Positions 22,141 through 35,713 of a DNA stretch of 64,000 bases are shown here, piece after piece. The first letter of the stretch is position 1; each line of letters opens with the position of its first letter. Both the position numbers and the translations under genes were made by a program. The notes beneath the pieces are model-generated. The model was not told the origin of the DNA, did no database searches, and was given only the letters and a program-made list of their open reading frames with translations. This DNA comes from Lasiosphaeris hirsuta (lineage: Eukaryota; Ascomycota; Sordariomycetes; Sordariales; Lasiosphaeriaceae), in assembly GCA_030549175.1 (NCBI GenBank), contig JAUKUA010000007.1, forward strand, positions 2,046,001 through 2,110,000. Reading direction: 5' to 3'.

Positions 22141-25100
22141 CATCACTTCACGTTTCCCGCATGCACGGCTACTTTATGTTAATGATGGGGTGAATTAGCA
22201 ATGCGGCCCGGGGATGAAGCTTTCCTGATCAACCCGCCAGTGTAGTAATATTGGCGCATGGGGAAGGTGACCGTTGCTGCGGCGAGCGCAACCGTGACGC
22301 CGAAAACCTTTGAATGTCTAGGGTCTTGGAGAGGTGGAGAAGACGAACCTTCTCGGGGCCGTGTGTGTAATTCAAAGAAAGTTCGTCCCTTTCGAAATAC
22401 CTCTCCGGTTACTGGCTTGGCTAGGGGGCATTTGCTATCCATTATCTTGGTTGGACGGAGCCCCCGAGAACCGGTCCAGCACCGGCATCCCGGACCGGGT
22501 CGAACGGCCGAGTGCACTTGTCGTCCATTTTCTCACAGACGCAGTAGCAAGACCACTGTGTTCATGCTCTTAGCCCACCAGGAAGGTGAAGCTGTTACGT
22601 ATTGTTAGATCACACGGCCGAGTCAGGCAAACCGTCTTTAGGTTATTATTATCCAGGTAGCTCGTCCATGCTTTTGAACCGAGCCACCACTGAGTGTAAT
22701 CACTCTTCTCCATGGGTTGCATTTAGGTGTGTAGTCCAACATGAACTGCCAACATTGTGACAGCATTGGAATGAATGGTGAGATGAGAATTGGTATCTTA
22801 CTTACATCAATGAAACTGCAATAAGTCGAACTTGGAGTCGAGGGATATTGACCAAATTGTATTCCGTTTATTCCCGTACACATGACACTGGATAATCCTT
22901 GAATTCAAGCGTTAGTGCTTATTCTTAGGTAAATGTGGCTCCAGTCTCCCAACCAGCTGCTTAATATTTTATTGATTCCCAGATCCAAGGGATGTGGTTT
23001 TCCGATGGGGCGATTTCTTAGGTAACTTGCCTAGTAGGTGGCGAGCGACAAGAGTACTTGGAGAGAAATAATAACCTCGTGAGCCAGACACAAGAAGACA
23101 CAGCTCTTCTTCCCACTGGTAGACCCCATCTGCAATTCCAGCGACGGGGCAGAAACAGGTATCAATAGGTGCTACTCATTAGGAACCTAAGTTAGTACTT
23201 TTGCCGTCGAAAACTCTAATAAGCGCGTCGGAACTGACACATCATTCGCAAGACATGGGCTTACTCGGTTCAAGTTGTCACTTACAGCGGGGCAGTACCC
23301 GCTTGCTTCAGCGATTACCCCGTATACGAGTATGTACATAATACTATAGCACATACTGTTGTTGTTAAAATTACCCAGGTTGTTGTTGCTGTTGTGGAGT
23401 TTATGGAAGCCTCGGATGTGAGCTGGGATAGCGAGGATGATGTGAAACACTGCAGTGGAAACCATCGACTTGAACCTCGACTCAGTCCCACTCACCCAGT
23501 AATCACATTTGCAGACTGTCAACTGCAGCTGTGTTGCATCGTGAAGCAGTGCGTTCATTTTAGGTTAGTCGCTTGTCACAGTCGTCTGATCCTCCCTCTC
23601 ACACCGAATGGCTAGGAATTGATAAGAGTGGACGATGATGGGATGGTGCGGTGCTGCCAGCCGGCAGCAGCTGTTGGGTGCTCACCTTAGGTGTGTCGTC
23701 GAAACCGGTGACTTGCCATTTCGGGGACCATATCGAATGCATGGAAAAGGAGAGGGGAGGCAAGCCTCATCACAGGCACCCCTATAATTCTTAGGTTGCG
23801 CTGCGAGCATACCTCAGCCTGATTTGGGTGGCTCATCAGAAGGGGAAGGAGTGAGGGGTCCATGCTCAACTGGGCTTCCCATCACACACGAATTGTATCT
23901 TCCCTGCCGGCGCGTTTTGGCGTTTGACATTGCCCCGGGGCCACATGAACAGGCCATCCACGTCCTTTTCTTCTCTTCTTCCTTCCTCCCCTCCATCCTC
24001 TCGCGCCGCCCGGACCAGAGAAAGGCCAAACCATATCTTGTCCATCCTGCCCGCCAACCTACCCCGCCCGCATGAACCCATTGATCGCTTCCGCGCGTTC
24101 ACGGTTCCACGTTTTGTCGAGCCCAGCCAAAACTGAACTGAGGGGAGCACAATGCGATCCAGGTTCACTGGCCGTCTTACCGTGCTTCCCCCGCAATCCC
24201 TGCCCTGTGCGTTTCTTTTCAAAAGAAGGGAAGGTGTGCAGGAGCCTGTTGGCCCGAAATGAGGGGAGAATCGGAGTTGCGTGCAGGTGTGCAGGCGCGC
24301 TGACGCGCTGGGCGCGCCTGACGCTGCACTTGACAGGGTCTTTTGTGACAACCGCTGGCATGGAAGCAACCCGGGGAAGCACCCCGGCCGGACCATCACC
24401 GTCCAGGTGGCGGCCGGCCAGGCAGGCCTGAGAGGTGCGCTGCCGGGGCTCCGCCGGTGTCCTCCATGCCAGCCTCCATGCCAGTGTCACACGTCAGAGA
24501 CTCGGGTGCAGTATGAAGCACACACACTGCGTCCCGAATACGGCAGCCCGCAGGTGCGAACGGTGCAATAAACTGCCAACGTCTTTGGAAAAGGAACAAC
24601 TTTAAACAACAGATGATGCCCACCTTGGCGTGCGGGCTCAGCACCCGCCCAAACGGTTAAGGTGCGTTATCGTTTCTCTTCGCCTGTCCAATTTGGGCTC
24701 AAGGCGTTTGGGGCCGTTGTTAGCCAAGGCCTCTCCCCAAACCCGAAAATCTTCACCCTGGCGCCTTGAAGCGCCAGCCGATCGGTTCTAGCTTCCTTGA
24801 TATAGAAGGCTTAGGGCCTGCTTGATACTCGCCCACCTCCACTGAGCAATGTGGTGGTTCCCACTGCAACTCTGGCATGTGGCAGAGGGAGAGTTCTTGG
24901 AAATATTCTAGAAAGGTAGAAGCACGGCAGAAACAACGGAATGCCGCTGTTGTTGCAATGATGGAGTTCAGCCTATTACACTGAGTTGTATTCAGGCCAT
25001 GGACGCGATTGAGGTCAATGTCTGCACCTTCTGCCGAGTGAGGCCAAGAGGATGCCACTTCCTCTTGCTGAAGCGGGCCTCGGCCGCTTGGTCGCCAGTA

Positions 25101-28022
25101 CCCCAACACTATCGCGAAGCCCCCCCCCCATTCTGGCCGAGTCCATGTAAGGATATGCGGCGCTTTGTTATGCTCAAAAGTCACGCAGACTTGAAACGCC
25201 TTGACGGTGGGTCGAGCCGCTAACTAGTGGCACGCCCCTCCCCGCTGTCATTGGATGGTAACAGTGCAGCGACACTTGCTTGGCTGCTCCTTGTCGCGGT
25301 GAAGCTCAAAGAGTCGAGTGAAAGTGAATCGAAGGACCAAAGCGGAAAACGTACCTGCACAAGACACCACCCAGTCGGCTACTCTGCTGCAGGCTGAGGT
25401 GGACATGCATCTGGTCGCCCGGAGCCAGACGCCGCAGTGTACGACAGGACCAAACCTCCACTGCGGCCGGAGCTGCGCCGACACAGTAATCCATACGAAG
25501 TTATCTAGGTTATTCAGCAGCAAGCTGAGCAAGCCGGACCCCAAAAGGAACATGCAAGATGCAAAAGCCGCAACAACTCGCGCCACTCTCCTCGTCGCCC
25601 CTACCCGCCCCTATTCGGCGTCGCCATGCAATCGATGTTCAACGACAGAGGTATGATCGGAAACATGCCACCCCCTTTTTGGCATTCCATTTTTGGTGGG
25701 GAGCTTCAGGGACGAGGGGCGACAGCCAAGGACGTGGATTGGTAAATTAGCACGAGCTGTTATTGCTTTTGCAGCACACGGCCAGCAGGCTTCCCCAATT
25801 GGCCTTTTCGGGAGGCACGGGAGACCTTGTTGCGAACCAGCGTTGCTTCATGCGTGTGTGTCTTGGCCATCGCGGCGTCGTGCGTGTCGCAGGACGCGAT
25901 GGAGCTCTGTAGCCTCCGTTTCTGAGGTTCTGAGACAGCAAGCACAGTGGTCCATCCCGCACCCTATCCCGTCGTGTTTTGCCTTTTGGCCCTTTGACCT
26001 CGGGGGGTGTGAAAAGCATTGTCAGCAAGCGAAACCCGCAGATACCTAGGCCAGCACAGAAAACGGGCCGTCGGTTTTCGTCTGATCCCCTCCTACCTAC
26101 AAACTCCCTTCAAGCCACCCAGCAACAACCCAGCGAAAACCCGTTAGACTGTCGGGGCCCGGCGGGGAGACTCTGAGCTGTCGAACCTGTCGAATGAGCC
26201 ACCTGCGTATTCCTCGCCGGCAGCTACCCCAGCCACTGAGAACTGCGTTGGCATCGAGGAGCAGGCACTCGCTCGAAATTCCTCCAATCCTCTCGCGGCC
26301 AGTTCTGCATCCAACGGTCGAGTCTCTGCTCTGCGAGTCGTTTTTGTCATTGGCGCTGTCTGTTTCCATCGCTGCCGTACATCGTACTTCAAAATTGCTA
26401 GCTGCGTATAAAATTATGGGTGCACTTGATAACGGGGTCGAGGTGCCCTCTACTTGGCTGTGCTTGGCAACAGCCGGGTTTCCAATGTCGCCTGGACGAG
26501 CGCGAGCTTCTCGACCTGGGACAGCGGAGCCGGGCAACCGTGACGATTGCAGCACTCACAACATATAGGCTGCTGAGCGTCCGTAGGTGTAGGCATTGAA
26601 ACCGCTGCAACAGTGCCGTTGCCGTGTTCTGGAAAGGCCGTAGTCCAGACATTTTCCACAACTTATTCTATCTCCACTACTTCGTGTGGACGCTGCTCCT
26701 TCTTTACCATTGAGGGAAGGTTCGCAACGGTGGTCACGAAAACCACAGCCCTGGAAGACGCTGAAATTTCTTCTTCCTCTTGCTTCGGGAAAGGTGCGAC
26801 GTCTATTTCTTTTTTTCCCCCTGCTGGAGCCCCCGGTCTTTCGCCCAAATTGCGCTCGAGAAAGAGCAGCGCTCCTCCGAATCACTAGCGAGATTGGGGT
26901 CCCCTATCGTTTCTCGAAGCCTGGCCCCCGGCCCCATTGATTCATGCTAACGTCGGGGCCCATTCACCTCAGCAGCGCAGCGAGCCCTTCCTCTTCCAAT
27001 CCGACAACTGAAGAAGAAAAAAAAAACCGCCGTCTATACAGCAGCTTGACACGCACGACCCATGAGCGAGGCGAGTTGGTTTACCCTCCGGATTTCTGGT
27101 CCAATAGCCTCCTCGCGACCGCTGCCGCTTCTCGTTATCAACGGTTCTTGTGCCGATTTGGGGTGTTCGGGTTTGGCAGGCCTGCGACCCCAGCACAGAA
27201 AGGTACCTGGCAGAAAGACGGCAACTCAGACGGGAAACGAGCAATAGGGAGCCCTGAGAACCCAGCGCAGTGGGAAGGCCGCCTCTCCCGTCGTCAATCT
27301 CCCTCCGCCCTGCACTCTTCAGTTTCCCTCACGACCACTTGTTCGCTCTTTATCCCATACTCGCACCGGCCGAGTCAGACAGTGCAGACAGGCCGCGTAG
27401 CTTCATGTTCCCGGCGTCGACCTTACATTCTGTTCTTGTTCTCGCATCCGTTGGATCGACCCGCGCTAGTCTGGTGTCACGCCTCTGAAGCTCCATCCAG
27501 GTCCTTGCCCCAGGGCCCTAGTGCACTACACCCCGATCGTGAAAGGGGACCCGCAGCCTCAACACACGTCTCGTTCTCCGACTCCCCATCCTATCGTCAT
27601 TTCGTGTTTTTCTTTCCCGAGAGAAATCTCGTCCACTCCTTTTGGCCCGATTGCGAACGTCGTCCTTACGCTCACCGTCCGCCACCATTTGATCGCTCGG
27701 CGCGAATACGAAGAATCACCATCAGCTCCCCTACCAAGCCTGCGACTGGCCAGACCATACCCCCGACTCACCTCAACGCTTTCCATTCGCGACGGTCGCC
27801 CTCCGCCTCCTGGTCTCCTGAATGCCCCGGTAACAGCGTGCAGCTCTTCCAAAGAGCTCGTTTTTTTGGGAAATCAAGTCAGTTCCAGCGTTTTCTGCGC
27901 CGCCTGCTGCGGCCAGAAGGTCATGTGTTGACCAGAGCCTAGTATCCATCTTTTTGCAACGACGCACTCGGCGACGGCTTTGATTTAGTAGTTACCCAGT
28001 CGAAACGATTGTTCTATTCGCC

Positions 28023-30442
28023 ATGATTGTGACAAACGACCTTCGCGGGACGATGCAAGTCGTCAACAACACGATGGCGCTCGAGGACCGGTTCGAGGTC
28101 CTCAAGGAGATCGGCGATGGAAGCTTCGGCAGCGTGGTGCTGGCGAGAGTCCGCAGTGCAGGTGCCAGTGTCGCCCGAAGGGGCACGGTGGTAGGTGGTC
28201 TCGTACTCGAGGTCTGGACGTGATGTAATTTTTCTGACGAAGCGGCCCTTCCTAGATCGCAATCAAGACGATGAAGAAGACATTCGAGTCTTTCCAGCCG
28301 TGCTTGGAATTGAGAGAGGTTGTTTTCCTCCGGACACTGCCAACACACGCCCACCTCGTCCCGGCTCTTGACATTTTCCTCGATCCTTACAGCAAGAAGC
28401 TTCATATTTGCATGGAATATATGGAGGGAAATCTATACCAGCTCATGAAGGCGAGAGACCACAAGTGTCTCGACAACGCGAGCGTGAAGAGCATCTTGTT
28501 CCAGATCATGCAAGGTCTTGAGCACATACACGCCCACAATTTCTTCCACAGAGATATTAAGCCAGAGAACATCCTTGTATCAACGTCATCTCACCAAGAC
28601 TCTTCCAACTCATTTAGGCGATATTCGGCATTGGTTACGCCCCCCTCGACACCGCCCGCCTACACCGTCAAGATCGCCGACTTTGGCTTGGCGCGCGAGA
28701 CACACTCTAAGCTTCCCTACACGACCTACGTCTCAACAAGGTGGTATCGTGCTCCCGAAGTTCTCCTCAGGGCTGGTGAGTACTCGGCGCCAGTAGACAT
28801 CTGGGCCGTTGGAGCCATGGCTGTTGAGGTCGCTACCCTGAAGCCACTTTTCCCTGGTGGAAATGAGGTCGATCAAGTGTGGAGGGTTTGCGAGATTATG
28901 GGGAGCCCGGGGAATTGGTACAATAAGTCTGGCGTCCGGGTGGGCGGCGGTGACTGGCGCGAGGGAACCCGTCTGGCCGGGAAGCTCGGGTTTTCGTTTC
29001 CCAAGATGGCGCCGCACTCGATGGATACCATTCTCCAGACCCCGCAGTGGCCCGCTTCACTAAGCCAGTTTGTGACTTGGTGTCTGATGTGGGACCCCAA
29101 GAACCGGCCGACATCGACCCAGGCCATTGCTCACGAGTACTTCGCCGATGCTGTCGATCCGCTCCGGCCGAAGTCGTCGGCGTCGAGGATACTGGGTCGG
29201 AAGCAATCGGACATCAGTCGGGGTAAGGACTCGACTGCATCCACACCGACTTCATCGAAACCGTCCTGGTTTAGGAAATCATTGATTGCTCGCACAGAGA
29301 CTGTCGAGGTCACTCCCGTACCACAGCCAACTCCCAAGGAGAGTCCTACACCCGCGGCTCCCAGGCCCTCTCCTGTCGTCGTCACGCCTGAAGTTACCGT
29401 ACCGAAGGCCAAGGCAGCCGCCGCTGCAAAGCGGACAACATGGACAAATGGCCCCTCCAATGTCGCACCGATGCCTATCCTCCCGACTATACGCCCTATT
29501 TCTCCCTTGTCCGATGCCGTAACCGCGCAGGCCAGGACACCGTCATACAATGATGCATACTCTCGGAGCGCGCAAAGGCTTGCCCCTGCGGATGATAAGG
29601 GATCAAAGAAGCTCGGTAGACAACTGTCTGTAACGTCTAGCACGAACAATTATGCCGAACTCCATCGGCAACAAGCCGAGCGGGCACTGAATGGGAATTC
29701 GGGGCTTGCATCACCGCCAAGCGGGCAAAAAGAAAGCTTCTTTTCCCATCTGCGGAAGAGGGCAAGGAGGTTTTCCGGGAGGCACCAGACACCACTCTCA
29801 CCAACCTATGATGACATTGAAGCCCAAGCTGGCTGCGGGCCCTGGGGTAGCCAAAGGTCATCCATGGTCCTCGATAACCAGCCACCCGCCCCCATTTCAA
29901 AGGACACATACGAGTCGCTTGATAAGACATCACAGCACGATTTGGCTCCGGCACCACCCTCACACCAGTCATCGTCGCCAAGTAGCAACTTGAAGCGTCA
30001 CCATTCGTTGCCACAACACCAACCGAGATCTGTTGACAATCTGATGCACGCTGCTCGGACTTCCGGTCCAGTGTCCAGCCGGACGAGGAGGGCACAAGCA
30101 ACACAAGGCGTTCACCAGTATGATGCACCCGACGAAGAAGACGAACTTTTGGACGAGGTCTTGACTTCTACTCATCGCGCCATGAAACGGCTTGATAAGG
30201 ACCCGAGAGCGCTCAGGCAATCGGCCAGCAACCTTGGGCTATCGAATCCTTACCCCACACCGTCTCCATCTGCCAGCGGTCATATGGTGCTATATGGTGA
30301 CGGACAGGAGGCGGTTACACCCAAACCGTTGAACCTCAATAAGAAAACGTCCGAGTACAAGTGGCCTACACCTCCGTACGATGAGGGTGACTGGGCAGCA
30401 TCGGCGTCGGCAAGCATTTGGGCGGCAGGAAACCGCTTCTGA
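28023..30442 (+). CDS. ime2: Ime2/MAK-family Ser/Thr protein kinase
   Basis: CMGC kinase of the RCK/Ime2/MAK group, regulating meiosis, sexual development or light/nutrient responses in fungi. Exons 28023-28190 and 28256-30442 give 784 aa. Kinase domain: glycine loop GDGSFG, lysine in IAIKTMKK at residue 60, HRDIKPEN near 153, ADFGLAR, and the activation loop LPYTTYVSTRWYRAPE, which carries the TxY (Thr-Thr-Tyr) pair typical of the group. The domain ends near residue 350 (DPKNRPTSTQAIAHEYF). The remaining ~430 residues are a disordered Ser/Pro/Gln-rich tail, as in other fungal Ime2 proteins, and end in WPTPPYDEGDW. Intron 1 lies between the glycine loop and the catalytic lysine. In-frame ATGs at 28053 and 28074 are alternative starts. 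A long leader seems likely upstream. Confidence 0.92.
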
Positions 30443-33400
30443 GTGGTGAGACGGTGGCCTTTTGCGATCTTTACCAAAAGTATTGTCTGGGTTTTTACGG
30501 GATTTAGGTGTTTGGGTGTTCATTGGGTGGGGCATCACATGTTATCGGTTGTCATCGATCGCTATTTTCTATGTTTTTCGACTTTGATCTTCATTCGCAA
30601 TGGTTGCCACAGAGGCAGCCCGGCCCGGGTTTCCTTCCATGCTTCTCGGGTACACAGTGGATTTGTTGCCAGAAGCTTTCGGTTTCACAATACCCACCTA
30701 CACTCCCCCGAAGGTTGACGCTTTGGTTTTTATCCTTCTTGAGCACGGGGCTAATTATCTTTTCTTTTTTTTTTTTTTTTTTTTTTTTTTGCAATCGAAA
30801 ATACCCCCGCTTACCTATATAGATTGAACGGTGCTGTGTTTTTATTTTTATATCAGCCGCCAGCAGCGATGGACTTTAGCAGCAGAGCTTCCATTTGAGC
30901 GTCACCACCGCCGGAGACAGAATTTCCTTTGTCAGAAAGTTGAGGTTTTTCTAAGAGTTGAACCATGCATTACTTATGTTCTCAACTACACACATACTAT
31001 TGCTTGCGCAAACACCGCCACCTTTGGGAAGAGGGATGTGGAATTTTGTAACTGCTCCCGTACCATTCTTGGAATGAAGGGGTTGATCATTCTGATTGAT
31101 CTGTTACAAATCTCGGGTTCGGGCTTTTGCCAAATGCGGGCGACATTTTTTTTTTTTTTTGACTGGGGAGCTTCTGGCAGAGGACTTTTTTTGCGAGCTA
31201 GAGGGAGGTGATATGGGAAAAGGCCACTTCCAGAAGCAAGAGGGATGTTTGTATAAAGAGGAGGTTGTTGCATATTCAGGGGTGCTGGTTAGGTTTTCCT
31301 TGCCTTTTGCTTCCCTCGGGTACGAGGGAAGGGGGGGCTGAGGAGGGTAGAAAAAGGGGGATGAGAAAGATGGTGGTGTTTATTTTTATTTTCTCTGGCA
31401 CGTCTGGAACAATTCCCGGGCCGCTTGGGGGGTTTAGGAAGAGCCAGATGGCTCTCTGTCATGGTCATGGTCTACTGTTATTGTGATGGTATATATTATC
31501 TTAGTATATTCAACTCTCGTCTCGTCCTCGTTCCCTACTGCATTTCGCATAATCTAGCGTGGTTCTTTTTGCGTGGGATCGTTCCAAACTTTTAGAGAAT
31601 AGGGGAATGGGGCGATGGGATTGGATTACTATTGGGGGCCGTTGTGAGGTGTACTCTAGAGTTTTTTGGGATGAATTTCGCCACGAATGAGATTCACGGT
31701 GTTGGCCGCGCCGTGCCGTTTTGCCTCTCCATATGTCCAGGGCTGTGCTGTCTTGAATTCAATGGAGCGCGAGGGGGTGGGAAGCCGAGCGTCTGTGTAC
31801 AACGAAATGTCTTGGGCAGTTTTGCTGCTTCGTCCGAAACTAGTATCGGGACTAGATCTCGGGGTGTTTTTCACATTGGTGGGTGTTGGATGCATGCCTA
31901 GTGTACATACAGCTGGACACAAAAGCAAGGTTCAGGACGGTGGTGTAAGTCCGACACGAGGCCTCGACTCGGGAATGGTGACAGTAGGGATAATCAGCCT
32001 TGATATTGGCATATGCTGCAACGTAGCATCTTCAGATGTGTACTCGAGTCTTTGCTCTGATACCGATAGCTGAAGTGTGTAAGATAGGTAATGGGTAATG
32101 AGGTCGCAAGATTGGGACCCGGACTTGAGGCTGGGTCGTGGGATGTATGTTATACGACAGAGCCTTGCAGTTACGGCTCAGCCCCAATCCCGGTCGGCGC
32201 CTTCAATCGATGAATAGATTGATGCAAGCCTCACAGCTGGTGACGTTACCTAACCTAACCTTATCTACACCAGTCTAGCCCGAGACTATTTGGCGGCTGT
32301 CGTCGCTAAACTGGTCCAAGGCGAGTCAGCAGATAAACTTCAGTCAACGTGGCACGATGTTCACAACTAGCGACGACGTTGAGTTAATTGGATTTGATGA
32401 CGTTGTCTTGCCAAACGGCGCAACCCAATGTGATCCCGGCTGCTGCAATCGTAATCGAAGAATAAAAAAACATCGACTCGAGGCCAAGGAACATAAAGAA
32501 TAAACAACAAGAGAGACCTTCTGCATGGATGCAATGCGCGTCTATCATCACGGGCACTTGAAAATTACAGAAATAGCCAATCAGTGCTCCTCTTGATTGT
32601 TGGAAATATGATCCACTTCCACGGTCCAGGGTCCAAGATCGCCACTGACTCCTCTTCCATAGTAATCCAAAGGATAGGCACGCATACCCCAACACAACCT
32701 TAGGCAGGCACCCAGGCTTGGCGGGGCCTGAGCTGCATCTGCAGGCAGTTCTGGCCTCAGAAGCCTCTGTGCCTTTCCCTTCAAAGCTGCAGGCACAGGC
32801 AGCAACATTTGGGACGATGAGCGACGCTGTCGCGTTCCTGGCTTAAAGCCTTGGTATCTCAGGGCGGCTTGCCAGCTGGGAGGGCTTGCGTAACACCACA
32901 ACACCGTAGGTAGGTAACTAGACCGACCGTCTGTACGTCATCTATCATCAATCATCAACGCGCTTCTTGGAGGGGCCCAGGCAACCGATGACGACTGCTA
33001 AATCGAACAACCAAGCGCGCGATCCCGTCGAGTCGTGAACGGCGGGCGCCAGGACGGGAGCCGACTGCGAGCCCTACGAGGCGCAAGGCGCATTTTGGAC
33101 ACCGAACACCCACTCCCCCTTCCCCTCATTCACCTTCCGCTGCCCCACCACTGGCAATCCAATCCACCTTGACACCATACCACCGGTCGAGTCCCGTCGA
33201 GTCCGGCACTGCCCCCCTAGTCCGCGCCTGAGTTGATACGATCAACAACAACCGATCACCAACAACGACGACGGGTCGCTCATTCTCATCCTCGTGTTTC
33301 CTGCTGTGGTGGTCCGTTTATTTAGCTTCAAGTTTTCCTACGTGTGCGCGCGCCTGTGATTTGTACCCCACTCGCTCACCGAGCCCGGCTCACTGCTCCT

Positions 33401-33471
33401 TGGCTCTGGTTGATGGCACGAGTCTGAGAGAGGATACCTTCGTTGTGCGCTGGAGCGGATTTATCGCAACC
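30443..33471. other. 3.0-kb intergenic, ime2 / Hsp70-like gene
   Basis: No supportable gene. It holds the ime2 3' flank, long T runs (30765-30790 and 31146-31160), a degenerate telomere-like string cctaacctaacc at 32249-32260, and a C-rich leader with many cgacg/caac motifs at ~33000-33471 next to the Hsp70-like start. Short frames in this stretch have no motif support. Confidence 0.45.
30765..30790 (+). repeat. Poly(T) run of 26
   Basis: Uninterrupted T run about 320 nt past the ime2 stop codon, with a second run of 15 at 31146-31160. On the minus strand these are poly(A) tracts, but no retroelement is attached. Confidence 0.85.
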
Positions 33472-35713
33472 ATGAACATCAACCTGCCTATTCACCAACC
33501 ATCCCCCAGCCAGAGGAATCGCGACAGCAGGAACTACTTCACCAGCAGCTACACGCCCCCGTCGTCGACAGAGGCCATCAATGGCCCGGTGAGGGAGCCT
33601 GCCCGGGAGCCCGCCCCTGTCAACGACCGCCTCATTGTCGGCATCGACTTTGGCACCACATTTTCGGGGTAAGTTTGGTTTTCTAGTGGGTTTGAGGGCA
33701 TCTCCCAGACCGTGTGCGACGTTGGACTGCAGTGGCTGGCCGCAACCCCCTTTTCCGTTTGACCCAGCTAGGCAAGATAAAACTGACCCCCTTTCCAGCG
33801 TCGCCGCCGTCTACACATCGACGCCAGATGATATCGAGATTATCAAGACGTGGCCGGGTGGCAATGGCATCACGTCAGACAAGGTCCCGACCGAGATCTC
33901 GTACGAGCTCCCGGCGGCCACGGCGGGCGCCGGTGCCAGCACCGAGCCGACAGTAAAATGGGGGTTTCAGTTCAGGCCCGAGGAATCGCGGCTGCGATGC
34001 ATCAAGTTGTTCTTGGACCGGTCGCAGAAGCTGCCCTTCTATGTCAGCCCGCTCGAGACGGCCGCGCAGCTCAAGCGCTTTAACAAGAACGTCGTTGACG
34101 CCGTCAGCGACTACCTCACGCAAATCCACCGCCACACCATGGACACGCTGACACGTCGCTATGGCGAGTCCTTCATGGCCACGACAAAAGTCGACTTCGT
34201 CTTGACGTGTCCGGCCGTCTGGTCCGATGCCGCCAAGAACACGACGCTGCAAGCCGCTGAGCGCGCTGGCATGGGTGCCAAGTCGCAGATTCAGATGATC
34301 AGTGAGCCCGAGGCCGCGGCAGTTTACACGCTCAAGGCGATCCAACCTAATCACCTAAAAGTGGGCGACAACTTTATTGTTTGTGATGGTGGCGGTGGCA
34401 CCGTAGAGTGAGTTCCCCTGCGCCATGATGTTGATTTTGAGGTGTCCAGGTAGACTGACAAAAGCTGGACAGCTTGATTGCGTACAAAATTGTGTCTCTA
34501 AAACCTCTCCGCGTTGAAGAGTCAGCTGTAGGGACGGGCGGCCTTTGCGGAAGCGCATTTCTCAACTACAGATTTGAGGAACATGTGAAGAACCGACTAG
34601 GCCAGACACGATTTAATGACATGAAGACCAAGAAGGGCAAAACATGGCAGATGGGCCTGCGTTACTTTGAGGAGTTCGTCAAACGCAACTTTCACGAGGA
34701 CGAACACCAGGAAGTGAACATTCCGTACGTAGCCAAGACTCAAGGGCAGCGCCTGAGCGATGGATAGGAGCACAGCTGATGAGTTGGCACAGATTCCCCG
34801 GCCTCGCCGACGACGAAGAGGCCGGTCTCGACTCGGGTTTCCTGGTTATGACGGCTGAACAGATCAAGGACATATTCGAGCCCGTTGTCAAAGAGGTATG
34901 CGACCTTGTGCAGGGCCAGGTTGACAGCCTGCGCGCCAAGGGCGGCATTGTCTCGGGCATTATTTTGGTGGGTGGCTTCGGCCAGAGCGACTACCTATAC
35001 CGCCGACTCAAGAACCATTTTGTAAGCGCCGCTCCGCCGCCGTATAGCGAACGGCCGACACACTCAGGCGCCGCGGTGTTGCAGGATGCGGGTTCCATCG
35101 AGGTCATGCAGCCTGTGTATGCGTGGACGGCTGTCGTGCGTGGCGCTGTGCTCCGTGGACTTGAGGGTAGCATGGTTATCTCACGCAAGGCGCGCATGCA
35201 CTACGGCACTTCGTACGCGACGGTGTATGATGAAGAGAAGCACTCGGTCAGCGAGCGGTACTGGTCGCCGCTGTGGGAGCGTTGGATGGTGTCGGATCGG
35301 ATGCAGTGGCACATTGCCAAAGTGAGTTTACCTACCATCTGTCCTCTGATGAACGTTGTGCTGATACCCCGGAAAAAAAGGGCGAAGCAATATCGCCGCT
35401 CAGCCCGATCGCATTTCACTACACACGGAACTTTCGGCCAGGCCAGTCACTTTCTGTTACCGACGACCTCATTGCATGTGAGGCCGATGAGCCGCCCAAG
35501 GCGTATACACGCGATCTTGTACATGTCTGCACGCTGACGACGGACCTAAACGCTGTGCCGAGGAGTCTGTTTACACGACTGACGACGACGAGGGGCGTCG
35601 AGTTTGACAATCTGGACTTCACCCTCGAGATGATTGTGGATAGTGCCGGGCTCGGGTTTGAGCTCAAGGTCGATGGCGTCAGGTACGGGAGGGTGGACGC
35701 CGAGTTTCACTAG
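33472..35713 (+). CDS. Hsp70-superfamily ATPase, HSPA12-like
   Basis: Five exons, 33472-33668, 33799-34407, 34473-34724, 34793-35321 and 35381-35713, give 639 aa. Actin/Hsp70-type ATPase signatures are all present: phosphate-1 IVGIDFGTTFSGVA (codon split by intron 1), connect-1 ISEPEAAAVYTL, phosphate-2 VCDGGGGTVDLIAY (split by intron 2), and adenosine GIILVGGFGQSDYLYRRL. The ~65-residue N-terminus is Pro/Ser-rich and disordered. The C-terminus lacks the canonical substrate-binding domain and lid and is a divergent beta-rich region. This architecture is that of HSPA12-like proteins, which are numerous in Pezizomycotina and have no settled function. The start is the first ATG; the frame is open further 5' but without another ATG. 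Chaperone activity should not be assumed. Confidence 0.9.

Larger units (their letters stand above)
20840..28022. other. 7.2-kb stretch without a supportable gene; ime2 leader at the right end
   Basis: No frame on either strand shows a family motif, sustained codon bias or plausible splice chain. Contents: the stc1 promoter (to ~21100); a 23-A run at 21472-21494; a 15-bp direct repeat at 22111-22140; GTT-rich simple sequence near 23360-23400; several overlapping short GC-rich frames at 24060-24640; and C/T-rich DNA at ~26900-28000 next to ime2. The 332-codon plus frame at 26944-27942 has Ser/Pro/Arg-rich, random-looking content and a second long frame overlapping it, so I treat it as leader/promoter sequence of ime2. 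A long non-coding RNA cannot be excluded. Confidence 0.5.

Noticed and set aside
24059..24644. Overlapping GC-rich frames on both strands around 24.1-24.6 kb
   Set aside because: Many frames open at once, which reflects GC content; none has motif or codon-bias support.
26944..27942. 332-codon plus-strand open frame upstream of ime2
   Set aside because: Composition is Ser/Pro/Arg-rich with no motif, a second long frame overlaps it, and it sits in C/T-rich leader-like DNA. Read as leader/promoter sequence.
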